DNA of 64,000 nucleotides. It comes from Hydrangea macrophylla (taxonomy: Eukaryota; Streptophyta; Magnoliopsida; Cornales; Hydrangeaceae). Within the stretch, counting starts at the first letter, position 1. Every line of letters begins with the position of its first letter. The stretch covers positions 128,173,999 to 128,237,998 of the forward strand of contig CM066991.1 in assembly GCA_033977485.1 (NCBI GenBank), in the 5' to 3' direction. The notes beneath the pieces were generated by a model, which was not told where the DNA came from, did no database searches, and saw only the letters and a program-made list of their open reading frames with translations. Positions 47,208 to 58,462 of this stretch are shown here, piece after piece. Position numbers and translations under genes: made by a program.

Positions 47208-48548
47208 TTAGAAATTAAAATTGGAACACTCAATTTCTGCCAAAAGAAGTGTTGAAGTGAACCCAAGCCTAGAAGAAGCAAGATCAAACTCAAAAAGGTT
47301 GTTCTCCAATTGATGCGCCCCAATCACAATCGATGTTCTTGGCTTCAAACCTCCATCAATAAATGCCAAGCAAACCACATCCTTGCTTATCTCCACCATC
47401 AAATTTGGTGAAGAAAATTGCCAGTAGACATTTTTGTCAAACACAAATTGTATATCTGGGACACTTGGACCCATCTGAGTATAAGACAAAAACTCTGTGC
47501 TAAAGCACTCGGAGAAACGCCCCGAAGGACTCACTTTTCTCACATTCCGGGCATTAAGCTCCTTAGCGAATGTTTCGGTAACAACCTTGTAGATTGAGCT
47601 CTCAAGAACGGTGTATGGATGGACAGTACTAATTTTCGTTCCACCAATGCCTCCTTGGTTGTTGAAAGATAGTAAGGTTGTGTTAATTGGAATAGGCTTC
47701 ATGTTGATCATGATCGAATTCACGGCCACAAAGTATTCAGTAGAGGGCTCGCCTCTTATATAAATATTCGCCGTGCTCATTGGATTTATGTGAAGTCTTG
47801 TGTACGAAAATCGGTCTTTCACATTAACGAGTTTCGATGTATTGTAATGCGGATAGAAGGTGTAATTATGAATATCCCCAATGAATATAACACCTTTAGA
47901 TTTCGAATCGGATGGCAAGCATAAGGCGAATTTGCGACCCAAATTCCCACCAAATGACGACGAAATTTGGGTAGAAATCCCAATTGGAGACCTTCCGAAG
48001 CCAGCCATTCCTTTAGTACCGGTAGCGAGACCATCGAGTAGCGAATTTCTGGAACAACCGAAGATATAATTCGGGATTTTGATGGTTTGGCCCGCCTTTG
48101 TTCCGTCTGTAGTTTGTAGCGAAATGGTGTCGATGGACAGCTCATCGTGCCACCATTTACTTGTTACGGTGTTTTCGGGTGCTAGAGAACAAGTACTGTT
48201 GCTGGTGCACCCGGGCCTTGGGGGTGTAGAGAAGCATCTAAAGCAGCCGTTGCCCTTGCCTACAGAGCATGGTGCAGAGCCACAAAGGCCCGGCCTATAG
48301 GTGGAGGACGTGTAACCGATTTCACAGGTCATCCATAGATAACGGCCTCCAAGGTCGACGACGAAGCTCTTGGACACGAGTGGGGTTCCAATGCTCAATT
48401 GGGTTGTGTATTGGAGGGTAGAGACGTCTTTTGAGACAGGGAGGAGGAGGGGTTTGGGTTTGGGATTTGGATTTGGAGATGATTGTGATTTGGAGAGAGA
48501 TATGAGAATGAGGAAAGAGAAAATGAGTAGTTTTAATGAAGAGGCCAT
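47208..48548 (-). CDS. EDGP/basic 7S globulin-like protein C (pepsin fold, inactive), 446 aa
   Basis: An intronless, intact gene of the same secreted, protease-like inhibitor family as gene A but clearly diverged, facing the opposite way. A signal peptide (about 1-22, MASSLKLLIFSFLILISLSK) precedes a Pro/Asn-rich linker. The first active-site motif is DLGG (65-68). The second site is GGTKISTVHPY (302-312) with Ser in place of the catalytic Asp, so proteolysis is unlikely. Twelve cysteines and the conserved RPGLCGSAPC, KFALCLPS and GAHQLENNLFEFDL blocks are present; length equals that of typical EDGP/XEGIP proteins. Several N-x-T/S sites suggest glycosylation in the secretory pathway. Wall localisation and hydrolase inhibition are inferred from family members. 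Confidence 0.95.
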   Translation of the reverse strand: MASSLKLLIFSFLILISLSKSQSSPNPNPKPKPLLLPVSKDVSTLQYTTQLSIGTPLVSKSFVVDLGGRYLWMTCEIGYTSSTYRPGLCGSAPCSVGKGNGCFRCFSTPPRPGCTSNSTCSLAPENTVTSKWWHDELSIDTISLQTTDGTKAGQTIKIPNYIFGCSRNSLLDGLATGTKGMAGFGRSPIGISTQISSSFGGNLGRKFALCLPSDSKSKGVIFIGDIHNYTFYPHYNTSKLVNVKDRFSYTRLHINPMSTANIYIRGEPSTEYFVAVNSIMINMKPIPINTTLLSFNNQGGIGGTKISTVHPYTVLESSIYKVVTETFAKELNARNVRKVSPSGRFSECFSTEFLSYTQMGPSVPDIQFVFDKNVYWQFSSPNLMVEISKDVVCLAFIDGGLKPRTSIVIGAHQLENNLFEFDLASSRLGFTSTLLLAEIECSNFNF

Positions 48549-48610
48549 GTTTGAGAGTTAAAAGAGTAGAGAGAGATTGTGTGATGGTGAAAGAGTGACA
48601 TGTTTTTTTT

Positions 48611-48620
48611 TTTTATATAG
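48611..48620 (-). promoter_or_regulatory. TATA box of gene C
   Basis: The minus strand reads CTATATAAAA 63-72 bp before the ATG, followed by an A run. It is the only TATA-like element at a suitable distance. Confidence 0.7.
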
Positions 48621-50907
48621 GGGCTCTTGCATTATGCTGTGGCAGCCTCTGATGACTATAGTGAATGTTTGACTTTCGGCTTGTGCTTTGCAATTCACGA
48701 ACGCACCGACAAGATAAAATTATTAAAAAAATTGCACATCGATACTTCAAGAAAAGTGACAGTAATGTGTTGTGTCCGTGTGTCTGACAACACGTGACGT
48801 ATTACATTATTAAAAGTGTCAGTGCATCCTAATTGACATTTGGCAATAAATGAGAAACAGAGAGAGGCCTTAACAACCATGTGGTGGTTGTTATGAAGAT
48901 ATTTAAGTTGTGAGGACTGGCAATGCCCTGCAAACTGAGAAATTCACTTATGACGGTCCACCGTCCACAACAACCAACACGGCTCATAACTTCCTGCAGT
49001 TCTTTCAGTGATAAAAAGGCCTTATTAAGTGGGCACAATGATTTGAGCAAACCAAAAAAAAAAAAAAGTGGGCACAATGAATTCATAATCAACAAGTGGG
49101 AAGTCTCAGTTCAAGAAAAATCCCATTTGGCTATATATCCAAAGAATATACTTAGAAATTACCCTATTCATGTGAGAGGACATATTACTGGCAAGTTACA
49201 AATTCCACCAAAAAGTTAAACTATTAGACAATAAACCCAACAATGTGCATGAAATTTCAGCAAGTACATTTTAAGAATTGAATATATCATTTTGCTAGTT
49301 AAGAAAAGAAGCGATGAACTAATTAGTTGAGATAAAACCAGAACAAGCAAATTTATAGCATGTTTCTGTAAAGACATGAAATGAAATAAATGAAAATTAA
49401 AATTACCATTTTCGATTCACATTGTACCGTAAAGAAAGCAACCAAAACCACTGTACCGTAAAGTAGTACAGCTCTTTGCACTGTTAAGGAAAGGAGTCTA
49501 GGATTCAATTCTGATTGTTTTCTGAATAAACGAAATTTCTTTTCTTAAAAAAAATTTATATATATATAGCAAATAGAAAACAACTCATGTGGTACTTAAT
49601 GATTTTTGGACACACTACAGTTGTAGTCTTGTAAAATAAGGAACCGCTGTTTTGGTTGAAGTTACATTGGCTATGCTTTCCGAATAAGGTGAAAGTTTTT
49701 TTTCGAAAAATATTTTATATCGAAACAAACGAGTCTAATATATTTCAATTTGACGATCTCAATATATATATATATATATATTTCATTACGTGTTTTTTTT
49801 TTCACCTATTCGTATAATAATAAACTACTGGATATATGCACCCAGATTTAATTGCAAGAGTAATGTTACACTCACACTAAATTTCACACTCAACAATCTT
49901 AGTGCTTGATTCTAGTGGGCCTCATGTGGGTTGCACATGAGTCCTACACAGGACCCACAGGAATCAAATATCATAATGTGTTGGATATAAAATTTGGTGT
50001 GGACCTAAGTTAATCGTTCAACAGTCAACACAGATGTGAAATAAGGCCTCTACCGAACTTGGTAACTCCATGGGTGCACCATTTTGGCCTTTTCTGATTC
50101 CCTCACAATCGAGAAGTTTTTTTGGAAGCTTTTAGAGTACCACGTCCACGTGGTATGCCTAGGTGTTACACTCCAATCAACAGTAAATTAGTAATAGTTA
50201 TTTTGGGTGGGACATTGGGCCTTACAACTCCTAGTCCCACATTTCGATGTGGATGCTAATTAAAAAATCTACTCTCATTAATTAGCTGGAACGTAAATAT
50301 ATCACGTGATACCTCAACGTATCTATAAATTTTTCCTCACAATGAGCCTCAACTTTTCATCACATAAGGCTGTGTTTCCAATATCAATTTCACACCATCC
50401 ACACCATAAAACTAATTAGTTCAAAAAATCAAGACACATCACGTGCGCAGCTCATGTTAAAGACAGGAGGGTGAGTCTAGGTAGGGGCAAGGTTAACCAG
50501 AATTAATGTGAAGCCATTAATTGGAGAGAAGTTGATAACCATTTACATGAAACACTGAAGAAGCATGAGTAGCTCTTTTTGTTTAATTACTTTTTTTAAG
50601 AAACACAAAAATTGTGACGAAGCAACACCCAACCTCAATTACGTCTGCAATTTCTATCCTTAGTTGAGGAACTAAAATAAGTGACTGACAAAAATAAATC
50701 TTCAACTTCATATATATATATATATATATATAACCTCCTTTTTTGTGGACACACACACACACACATACATGTATATATACAACCTTTTTTTTTCTAATTT
50801 ACATGTTCTTTACATTTATTTAGCTGTCTGAAAGATCTTTAAAGATAGACAAGACTCATTCGAGACTTAGAATTCCAATTTACAAGCATAAGAGAATTAG
50901 TTTGAGA
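48621..50907. other. Intergenic region between gene C and the aquaporin gene
   Basis: AT-rich and non-coding by inspection, with several TA runs (for example 49764-49780 and 50710-50731) and a CA run (50752-50764). A partly palindromic MITE-like segment lies at 49870-50010. No clear TATA box for the aquaporin gene could be chosen among the many TA-rich stretches. Confidence 0.6.
49870..50010. mobile_element. MITE-like imperfect palindrome
   Basis: The left half (CACACTAAATTTCACACTC ... GCTTGATTCTAGTGGGCC, partial words) pairs with the right half (GGACCCACAGGAATCAA ... AAAATTTGGTGTGGACC). No clean target duplication was found, so family and exact ends are unknown. Confidence 0.45.
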
Positions 50908-53900
50908 ATGAAACCAGTACTACTTTTGGGGGATAAAAAATCTCCGGATATCTCAAATGATGCATCAACGTCTAGTGGCCAATCTAAATATGATCAAGAG
51001 TTGGGCTCTAATTCCGCGTCAAGTACTAATGGAGATCTCTCCAAGAAAAATTCGGGTTTTTTCTGCTTCCCAAATGGAATGGATCTAGATCTTGCTCGCA
51101 TGGTGAGAGACCATTTACGCCTTGTTTGGCCATAGCTTTTTGGAGTCTATAAGTCATGATTTTGGAACTTCAAATATGAAGCTGTTTGCAAATAATATTC
51201 TTCCTTTCAAAGCTCAAAATTAATATGCCTTCTAATTTTGACCTCAAAAAAAAAAAAAATTTGAGGCCACGTTCAAAACCAGAAATAGGGTGTATTTGGA
51301 ATGACCATTTTGCAGTATCTTGGAACTATTGTTACTTTTTCTTCTCTTTTGTTTTTCATGGGCAAATTTAGTTAACCCCTTCTGAGATTTGCTTTAATAT
51401 CAAATAATATATATATATATATGTAGGATATTGTACTTTATGAAGCACAGACACGAACACGACACCGGCACGACGACGCAACAAAATCCTAAAAAATTGT
51501 ACGTCGACACTGCAGAAAAAGTGTCATGTCCGTGTGTCGGTCATGATATGACACGCAACACATTACCTTCTTCGAATTATCGGTGCTTCCTAAATTGTGT
51601 AGTAAGGGAGTTCAGTGTTATTATAAGAAATGTTCAGAACTTTTTTGATGTTACAACAAATCTCTGGAGAAGTCACTGACATGTACCCTTTTTCCCAATT
51701 CCTCAGACTTCATTTTACTACACAGTTTTTAAGTCAAATTTTACTTTCAGAAGGCAAAGTTAATTAACTTGCATGCTCTTAATTGTACTATGTAACTTTT
51801 AATTAGTTAGACTGTGATTTTCTCCATAAAAGCCCTTGTTAATTAGTTAGACACTGTTTTTAGACCAAACTTAGATCGGGCATTCACCACTAGTACAAAA
51901 AAAGAAAAATCTACCAAACATTTGGATATAAATGTTGGCGTCCGGCCGGTTCATTAACATATACCGCATTACTTGTTCTGAGCATTCCCAATTAACCCAA
52001 CCCCTAGCTTGTAAGGTAAAAAAGTAAGCAACTACTAATTGAAAACGACATTCTGAACCTCAGTTGTCTTGTCTAGCTCCCATGCATGCATGCAGATGGT
52101 TACATCTTGATCAATTATACATCTACCTTCCTATATCCTATTTTCTTCTGTATGGTTACATCTTGATCAATACTGGCCGGAGACGAATTAATTTGATTAC
52201 AAATTTTCCCTCAATGCCCATGCCAATTAATATATATATATATATATATATACACAGGTTGTAGCAGAGACTTTGGGAACTTTCATATTGATGTTCTGTA
52301 TATGTGGGATTATTGCGAGCACGCAGCTAATGGGAGGGGAAATAGGTCTTTTGGAATATGCGACCACAGCCGCTCTCACAGTGGTGGTGGTGGTTTTCTC
52401 CATCGGCACCATCTCTGGAGCTCATGTCAACCCTGCTGTCACCATAGCTTTCGCAACCTTTGGGTATTTTCCCTGGTCCAAGGTACACCTTATTAGTAAC
52501 ATTTCAAACTGAGTCTATAACTTGATTAGAGCATCTTCGGTAATGAGCAACAATTTTGGCTAGCTAGTCAGTTATATATATATATATATATACATAGACA
52601 CTCAACTCCAACACTGCTCTTGATTTTAGCTAGCAAGTAATGCTATATGCTTCTCAAATTTAAACCTCAAATATGGTTCCAAAATACTTTTGACAGCTGT
52701 ATCAATTTAATTATAGTGGTGACCACGTACTAAATTTTTTGTTAGTTGTTGTTTAAAGTGGTACAACTATCTGAACAAAACTATGAATGTCCTCATAATT
52801 TCAAATAGTGGGACTAGGGCTGATTTTTAGGTAGAACGAATCGGAATTAAAATTTTTGGGGAAAAAAAAATCCAAAATTTTTCGGTATAGAAAAACTCAT
52901 TCCGATTTCGATTCAATTTCAGAGTTTCCAAACTTTTCGAAATTTCGGAATAGGAATTTTTCAATTTTTTTTTTTTATTTTAAATACATAAAACATTTTA
53001 CGTCATAATTATGTAAATAAATAATTATATAGTAAAGTAATTATTTGTTTATTTCTAAAATTTGCAAGATTTCTAAATATGCAGATCGGAATTTGTTCGG
53101 AATATTTCGGAATTTCTTAAACTGTTTCGAAATTTTCAGATTTTGAAATTTCAGAATTCATCTTATGCTGCCAAAATCAAAATTTCGTTCGAACTTGCAC
53201 CCCTAAGTAGGACCCTGCATGGTACCTTGGAGCTAATAGGATTGGCTTGTTTGGGTGGGTTCTACACTCAAATTGTGAGACCCGTGCTTGTAAGGGGTAT
53301 GGAACTATCCAAATAAGTCAATCCTATTGGTTGCAGCTTGTAGGCTACCACGTGCATGTAGGGATGGATGCCAGGATTCGATTAGTCGAGGCACAAACAT
53401 ATATAGGGGTGTTCGGGGCCTTGGCTTTTATTTTATCTTTTGCTTAGAAGTACTACACTTTGGAGTTTTAAAACTTTGTAGCTGTTTTGTGCGTTTCCCA
53501 CATAGTGTTGAGTTGAGGATTAAAATATAATTAAAAAAAAATAAACAAACCTCTCCATAACTCTTTTGAAAAAAATATTTCCATAGGCTTAAGTTCTTTT
53601 CTATTTTTACTAGCTTCACTTATAAAATAAAGACTTCTTAGGCTTAGTTTGGCCCCCATTTTGGCGCTTCTCCTTTTTTAAAGCACAATTTTAAATTCAT
53701 TTGGTAACTAGTTTATGAGATTTGCAAAAATTAAACTTAGGACTTTTTGGGAGGAGCTTTTAAAAGCTCTAGAATGGAGCTTTTGAAAGCTAGCTGAAGG
53801 TTACTTTTTGGTTTCATAATGTCTTTTTGAAGGGTAGTGTGTCACTTGTATAAAATTATCAAACAACTTAGTAATAAATTTCATAAGCTTCTTTTAAAAA

Positions 53901-55816
53901 GCCACTTGGGGGCCAAACTAAGCCTTAGTATGTTCAAAAGTAATATCTATAAGGACTAAAATATCTTGGGCTAATTGAGTAAAAAAGATATTAATTTGGA
54001 TAAAAATTAGGAAGATTGAAGAATCAAAGTGAACTTTTTAATTTAGAAGGGGTAAATACACGAATTTGCATATTATAAAATATTAAAGAATAAATTGAGA
54101 AAGTTGAGAGGGACACAAATGCATATGATATAAAATTATAAATATATAGGGTCACATGGCTCCGCCACTGACCACATAATTATACAAAAATTTCTATCCC
54201 TATATTTGGCAATTTGTAAAGCAAAAGTGTTGTCAAAACGGGGCCTTGTGTACCATAGAAATTGAAGTTGCCCCTTCTTTTAATTTCATTTTTATATAAA
54301 TAAAATAGGTTCCCCTATATATTTTGGCGCAAGCCGTGGGTTCAGTAGTGGCAACATATGTGGGAAGACTAGTTTATGGCATAAAATCAGAGCTTATGAT
54401 CACTAGACCACTCCAAGGTTGCACCGCCGCTTTCTGGGTGGAGCTCATTGCCACCTTCATCATCATGTTCCTAGCCGCGTCATTGGCAAATGAAGCTCGA
54501 TGTGTAAGTTCTTAATTTTAATGTTTTAGTTCTACAAATTAATTTTAAGGACAAAAAAAGTTTTGCAAAATTCACATATTTACTGATATATGTATTAGTA
54601 AAACTCATATTTTAGTTGCAAAAATAAACTAGTAGAATTTTACATCTAATTAGTTTCAAATGTTGGGCTGCAATCCAGTGTAATTTTTTTGAATGCTTTT
54701 AGCCCAATCTTCAGAAAGTCCACAGAATTTAACTTAATCCATAAGTTGTGAATGCTTTTAGCCACAACCCAACCTTTTTAGAATGAGTAACATTTGGGGT
54801 ACTAATAACTTCTACTAACACTTGCTAACACACTCTATCTCTTTTCTAGTGGTATTGTGGGGTCAGCAGTGGGCCCCCGCAGTACTACTAGGAGAGAGAT
54901 AGAGTGTGTTAGTAAAGTGTTGGTGAAAGTTGTTAGTATCCCTAACATTGCCCTTTTAGAATTACTACTATTAGCCCGCTTGAGATTTCCTGGGTTTTGC
55001 CTGCAACCCTTGGCATCAACCACTAAACAAATTAGCTGAGTAAAGATTTGACCACAAACACTGGACAAATAAATTACATTAATATCAGTAGGAGACTGTC
55101 ATGTGACAGAGTTGATACATTTTTATCCCGAGTGCGGCAGACAACTCTACAACATAACAATCTTCCAACTGTAATTTGTTTGTGCCCAAATCTTTACTCA
55201 AATTAGGTGTACACTTAGGGTGCGTTTGATAAAACTGAATATTAAGTACTGAAATTTAAGTGTTGAATTTTAAGTACTGAAAATTTTAAGCCCTCAAAGT
55301 TGTATTCCTTAAAATAATGTTTCAACCATTGAAGTAGAATGCATTCAGTGATTATTTTCATTAAAAAAAATTTCACTTAAAGCTTTCAGTGGTTTTGGAG
55401 CTATTTTTTCAATTAAGTGGTATGTTATCAAATGCATTGAAAAATGATAAGTGCTGAATCTTTTTATTTTCAGCACTTAATGAGGTTATCAAACACACCC
55501 TTAGCATTTCTTAGTAAATTTCAAATTTTTTTTTTTTAAATATTTAATCAACAAAGTGATTCAAGGATTTCAAATACAATAAATAACATCAAATTGATCT
55601 AAAAGCCATGGACATGTCAAAAAGAATTCTGAGAATTTTATCCAAATTAAACTGGGAACATACTAAGACATTCTTTGCAGGTAGGCTATTTGTCTGGATT
55701 TGTTGTTGGAGTAGCCATTGGACTTGCTGTGCTGATTACTGGGTACACACTCAAAACTTTATACTGTCTATTGATTCTAATTATCTTTTTTCGTTAATTT
55801 TTTTGGATTATTATTA

Positions 55817-55849
<33 letters not shown>

Positions 55850-56056
55850 TACAGGCCAGTTTCAGGAGGATCAATGAATCCGGCAAGGTCACTGGGACCT
55901 GCGATTGTCTCGTGGAAGTTTAATGATTTATGGATATATATGATTGCCCCAACAATTGGAGCTGTTGCAGGTGCCCTGCTGTTTCGAATTTTACGCATTC
56001 AACGCCGCACTTGCACTCCCACATCATCTGTTGATACCACTCTACTTACCCATTAG
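50908..56056 (+). CDS. NIP7;1-like aquaporin, 5 exons, 292 aa
   Basis: A plasma-membrane channel of the NOD26-like (NIP) aquaporin subfamily. Exons: 50908-51102, 52258-52482, 54309-54503, 55681-55742 and 55855-56056, all GT-AG; joined they give one open frame. The frame extends upstream only to a TTG, so ATG 50908 is used. Residues 1-57 are a Ser/Asn-rich cytosolic tail; six membrane helices follow. NPA motifs are SGAHVNPAVT (Asn123) and SGGSMNPARS (Asn234). Aligning on these, the selectivity filter is Ala103, Val222, Gly231, Arg237. A-V-G-R is the filter of Arabidopsis NIP7;1, an anther boric acid channel. LLEYA (Tyr99) matches that protein's helix-2 tyrosine, reported to restrict its pore. 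Resemblance to NIP7;1 is close throughout (LLEYA, VVVVV, FPWS, VPLYI). Substrate and anther expression are inferred. Introns 2 and 3 are rich in MITEs. Confidence 0.93.
51103..52257 (+). other. Intron 1 of the aquaporin gene
   Basis: It starts GTGAGA and ends in ACAG after a TA-repeat tract (about 52230-52251), an unusual acceptor context with a weak pyrimidine tract. No nested element with clear ends was found. Confidence 0.75.
52815..53205. mobile_element. hAT-type AT-rich MITE in intron 2
   Basis: Ends TAGGGCTGAT and CTTGCACCCCTA form an imperfect terminal inverted repeat. The flanks AGTGGGAC (52807-52814) and AGTAGGAC (53206-53213) are an 8-bp duplication with one mismatch. The interior consists of AAATTTCGGAATTTC-like words. 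Confidence 0.65.
53641..53924. mobile_element. Tourist-like MITE in intron 2, 284 bp
   Basis: Left end GGCTTAGTTTGGCCCCCA and right end TGGGGGCCAAACTAAGCC (with one extra G in the G run) form a near-perfect inverted repeat. TTA lies on both sides (53638-53640 and 53925-53927), the PIF/Harbinger target duplication. Confidence 0.88.
54795..54942. mobile_element. Hairpin MITE in intron 3, 148 bp
   Basis: Almost the whole element folds on itself. GGGGTACTAATAACTT at the left pairs with AAGTTGTTAGTATCCC at the right, and ACACTCTATCTCT with AGAGATAGAGTGT in the middle. The flanks TAACATT (54788-54794 and 54943-54949) look like a 7-bp or slightly eroded 8- to 9-bp duplication, so hAT or Mutator origin is open. 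Confidence 0.75.
55218..55500. mobile_element. Tourist-like MITE in intron 3, 283 bp
   Basis: Left end GGGTGCGTTTGATAA and right end TTATCAAACACACCC form an inverted repeat. TTA is duplicated at 55215-55217 and 55501-55503. The interior is AT-rich with AAGTGCTGAA words; no coding capacity. Confidence 0.9.
55817..55842. repeat. TG microsatellite before exon 5
   Basis: A TG run and short TA run lie immediately before the intron 4 acceptor ACAG (55851-55854). Its length could affect splicing of exon 5 (inference). Confidence 0.9.
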
Positions 56057-57223
56057 CTTTTAGAGGAAGAATGACAATGGACAAACATTAACATCTTGTG
56101 AGGGGACACTGTCCAACTTGATTTTTTTTTTTTGTCCTCCCCCTTATAGTCATGTTGCAAGATTGAACCAAAAATTGTGTTGAAAAGAACTTTGAGTTCA
56201 TAGTTACAAAAATCAATGACATGCCTTGTGGTTCGTACATTTCGTAAGTTATTACATGTCATCTTTTAATTGATGTTTGAAAAAATTGTAATAAGTTGGT
56301 TATCAAACGGACTCAACTTTTGCAATAATGGCAAGATTTTTACTTTTATAGCTCATTGTAATCTCAGTGAAAAGTAAGATAGAGTTTTATTTAGTGAGAA
56401 TTTTATTTCATTGAGATTTTCTAAAAAAAACTGTTAACATTTGATATTACTTTTCAAGTTTTCAGCTTAAAAAAGCTTCAATTAAGAGAGTAGAGTGAAT
56501 CTTTCATGTCCTTATGAAGCCAAAAAAAAAAAAAAAAGAAGATGGTTTCAATTAACAAACTTGTTTGTATAATACCAGTAGTGTGTTAGAGAGAAAGGAG
56601 TTTGGTAATAAGAAAATGGTACAACTATTGTCAAAGTAATAGTGGATGTTGTCGGAGTAAATTGGCTGTTATGAAAGCAATTAAAAGTGGTACCCATAAG
56701 AAAATAATGCATTTTTGTTCCCACCACTACTTTAGCACGTGTCCTATTCAGTAATTTTGTTGATAGAATGAGCAAAATGGAGACGATATGGGACACGTAT
56801 TAGAAAACTTTTGGGGGGTAAACTATGGGTGCGCAAAATGGGTGAGCAAAATGCTCCTCCTTAAGAAATGAGTTTTTCCCGTGAAGATCAGTTATGAAAG
56901 TGATTATGGCTGTATTATGGGCTAAATCAGTTTGGAGTTGTAAGGCCCAATTAGGGAGTCCTCACAGAAGGTTGGGCCAAAGCTGGCCTTTATGAAACCC
57001 ATACATATCATTATTCAACACCCACGAAATTGTAAGCCCAATTCTAGTTGACCTTTAATCCCAAGCCCACATCTCACTGCATCATCAGTGTTTCATGGTC
57101 CATAATTCAAGACTAGATCTTCATCGATTTGGGTAACTAGAAAACGGCTCACATAAGATTGATATTTTCAAAATTTTATGTACAGAGATATTTGATATAT
57201 ATAATATTGCAATGGTCCCAATT
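56057..57223. other. Downstream intergenic DNA
   Basis: 3' flank of the aquaporin gene. No gene or well-bounded repeat seen. Confidence 0.55.
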
Positions 57224-57752
57224 AGGGGTGTGTTTCAGATGGAATGAATTAGAAATCACTGTTTCGGAAAAAAAAAATTCCAAAATTTTCGAAATGTAAA
57301 AAACCTTTCCAATGCTAATTTCAAATTTTGATTCTATGTTCCAATTCAGAATTTTCATAAATATCGGATTTTTCGGAATCAAAAAAATTCAGATTTTTTT
57401 TTTTCAGGTAAAAATAAAAAATCAACATACTATTGTTTCAAAATTTGATTAGTAGATTTTTGTACATCGGATTTTAGGATAACTTTTTTTAAAATTGTAG
57501 TCAAACCCCCGTTTTGATATAGGATATATGTGTACTTTTATATAGACCATTAAAAAAAGTTAGAATATTTCAACAAAAATTCGAATAGAAAATTCGGATT
57601 TTTCGAAAATTCTAGAACAATTCATATTCCAATCCGCTCTTTTTTCGGAATTTTCGAAAATCAGAATTTTGGAATTCGGAATTACTTTTGTGTTGCCCAA
57701 ATCAGAATTTTTTGGGTCAGAATCAAAATTTTTGTTTCAAATTGCACCACTA
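57224..57752. mobile_element. Degenerate AT-rich hAT-like element
   Basis: It starts TAGGGGTGTGTTTC and ends AAATTGCACCACTA, a diverged inverted repeat like that of the elements at 52815 and 58253. The interior has the same TTCGGAATTTTCGAAA-like words. No target duplication is visible, so boundaries are tentative. Confidence 0.5.
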
Positions 57753-58101
57753 GTTCAACTTTTACATATGTGGGCCCATAATACATATACAATCCAATAG
57801 GATAGGTGAAGATGTCTCTAAACTTGCCCATCAAAAAAGTTGCTTCCAATTTGTAAGGTGGAGAGCTAGCTACTACAGATTGCTGGACCACTGTACAAGC
57901 CTATATGCAGAGCTTGAAAGCATCAGAGGAGGGCTTACCAATTCCGAAGGAAAGGACTTGAGGTATCATGATGGAAACTGATTCTATGGCTTCCGATCAA
58001 CTGATGATGCAACAATAAGATAGCCATCCTTTAAGAGAGTTAATTGAAGACTATAAATTTTTGCTATCTGGACTAGACGTAACGGCACTATGACTCATGA
58101 T

Positions 58102-58241
58102 TAGGGGTAAAAACGGTTCGGTTCGATTTTTAGTCAAACTGATTGGTTTCAATTCGGTTTAATTTACACTACATGAAATTTTGAAAACTGACCAAACCGA
58201 ACTGATTGGTTCGGGATTCGGTCGATTTTGTTATACCCCTA
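58102..58241. mobile_element. Degenerate TAGGGGT-family MITE
   Basis: The left end TAGGGGTAAAAACGGTTCGG and right end TTGTTATACCCCTA are inverted. The interior has GGTTCGGTTCGATTT words. No convincing target duplication. Confidence 0.55.
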
Positions 58242-58252
58242 TCCATACTAAT

Positions 58253-58454
58253 TAGGGGTGTAAATCGGTCGGTTCGGTCGATTTTTGTCGGTTTTTTCGT
58301 GTTTTGAAAACCGACCGAAGTTGTCGGTTCGGTCAGTTTTTTCGGTTTTTGGTGGTCGGTTTGGTTTTTTAGCTTAGGGTATTTTTTTGATAACCGACCG
58401 TTCGGTTCGGTTTGGTCGGTCGGTTCGGTTTTTCGGTTTTTGCTTACACCCCTA
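58253..58454. mobile_element. hAT MITE, 202 bp (TAGGGGTGTAA family)
   Basis: An 11-bp perfect terminal inverted repeat, TAGGGGTGTAA/TTACACCCCTA, with a perfect 8-bp target duplication ATACTAAT (58245-58252 and 58455-58462). The interior consists of repeated GGTCGGTTCGGT and CGGTTTTT words. Confidence 0.9.
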
Positions 58455-58462
58455 ATACTAAT

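Noticed and set aside
47881..48300. Plus-strand ORFs opposite EDGP-like gene C
   Set aside because: They are antisense shadows of a well-supported gene.
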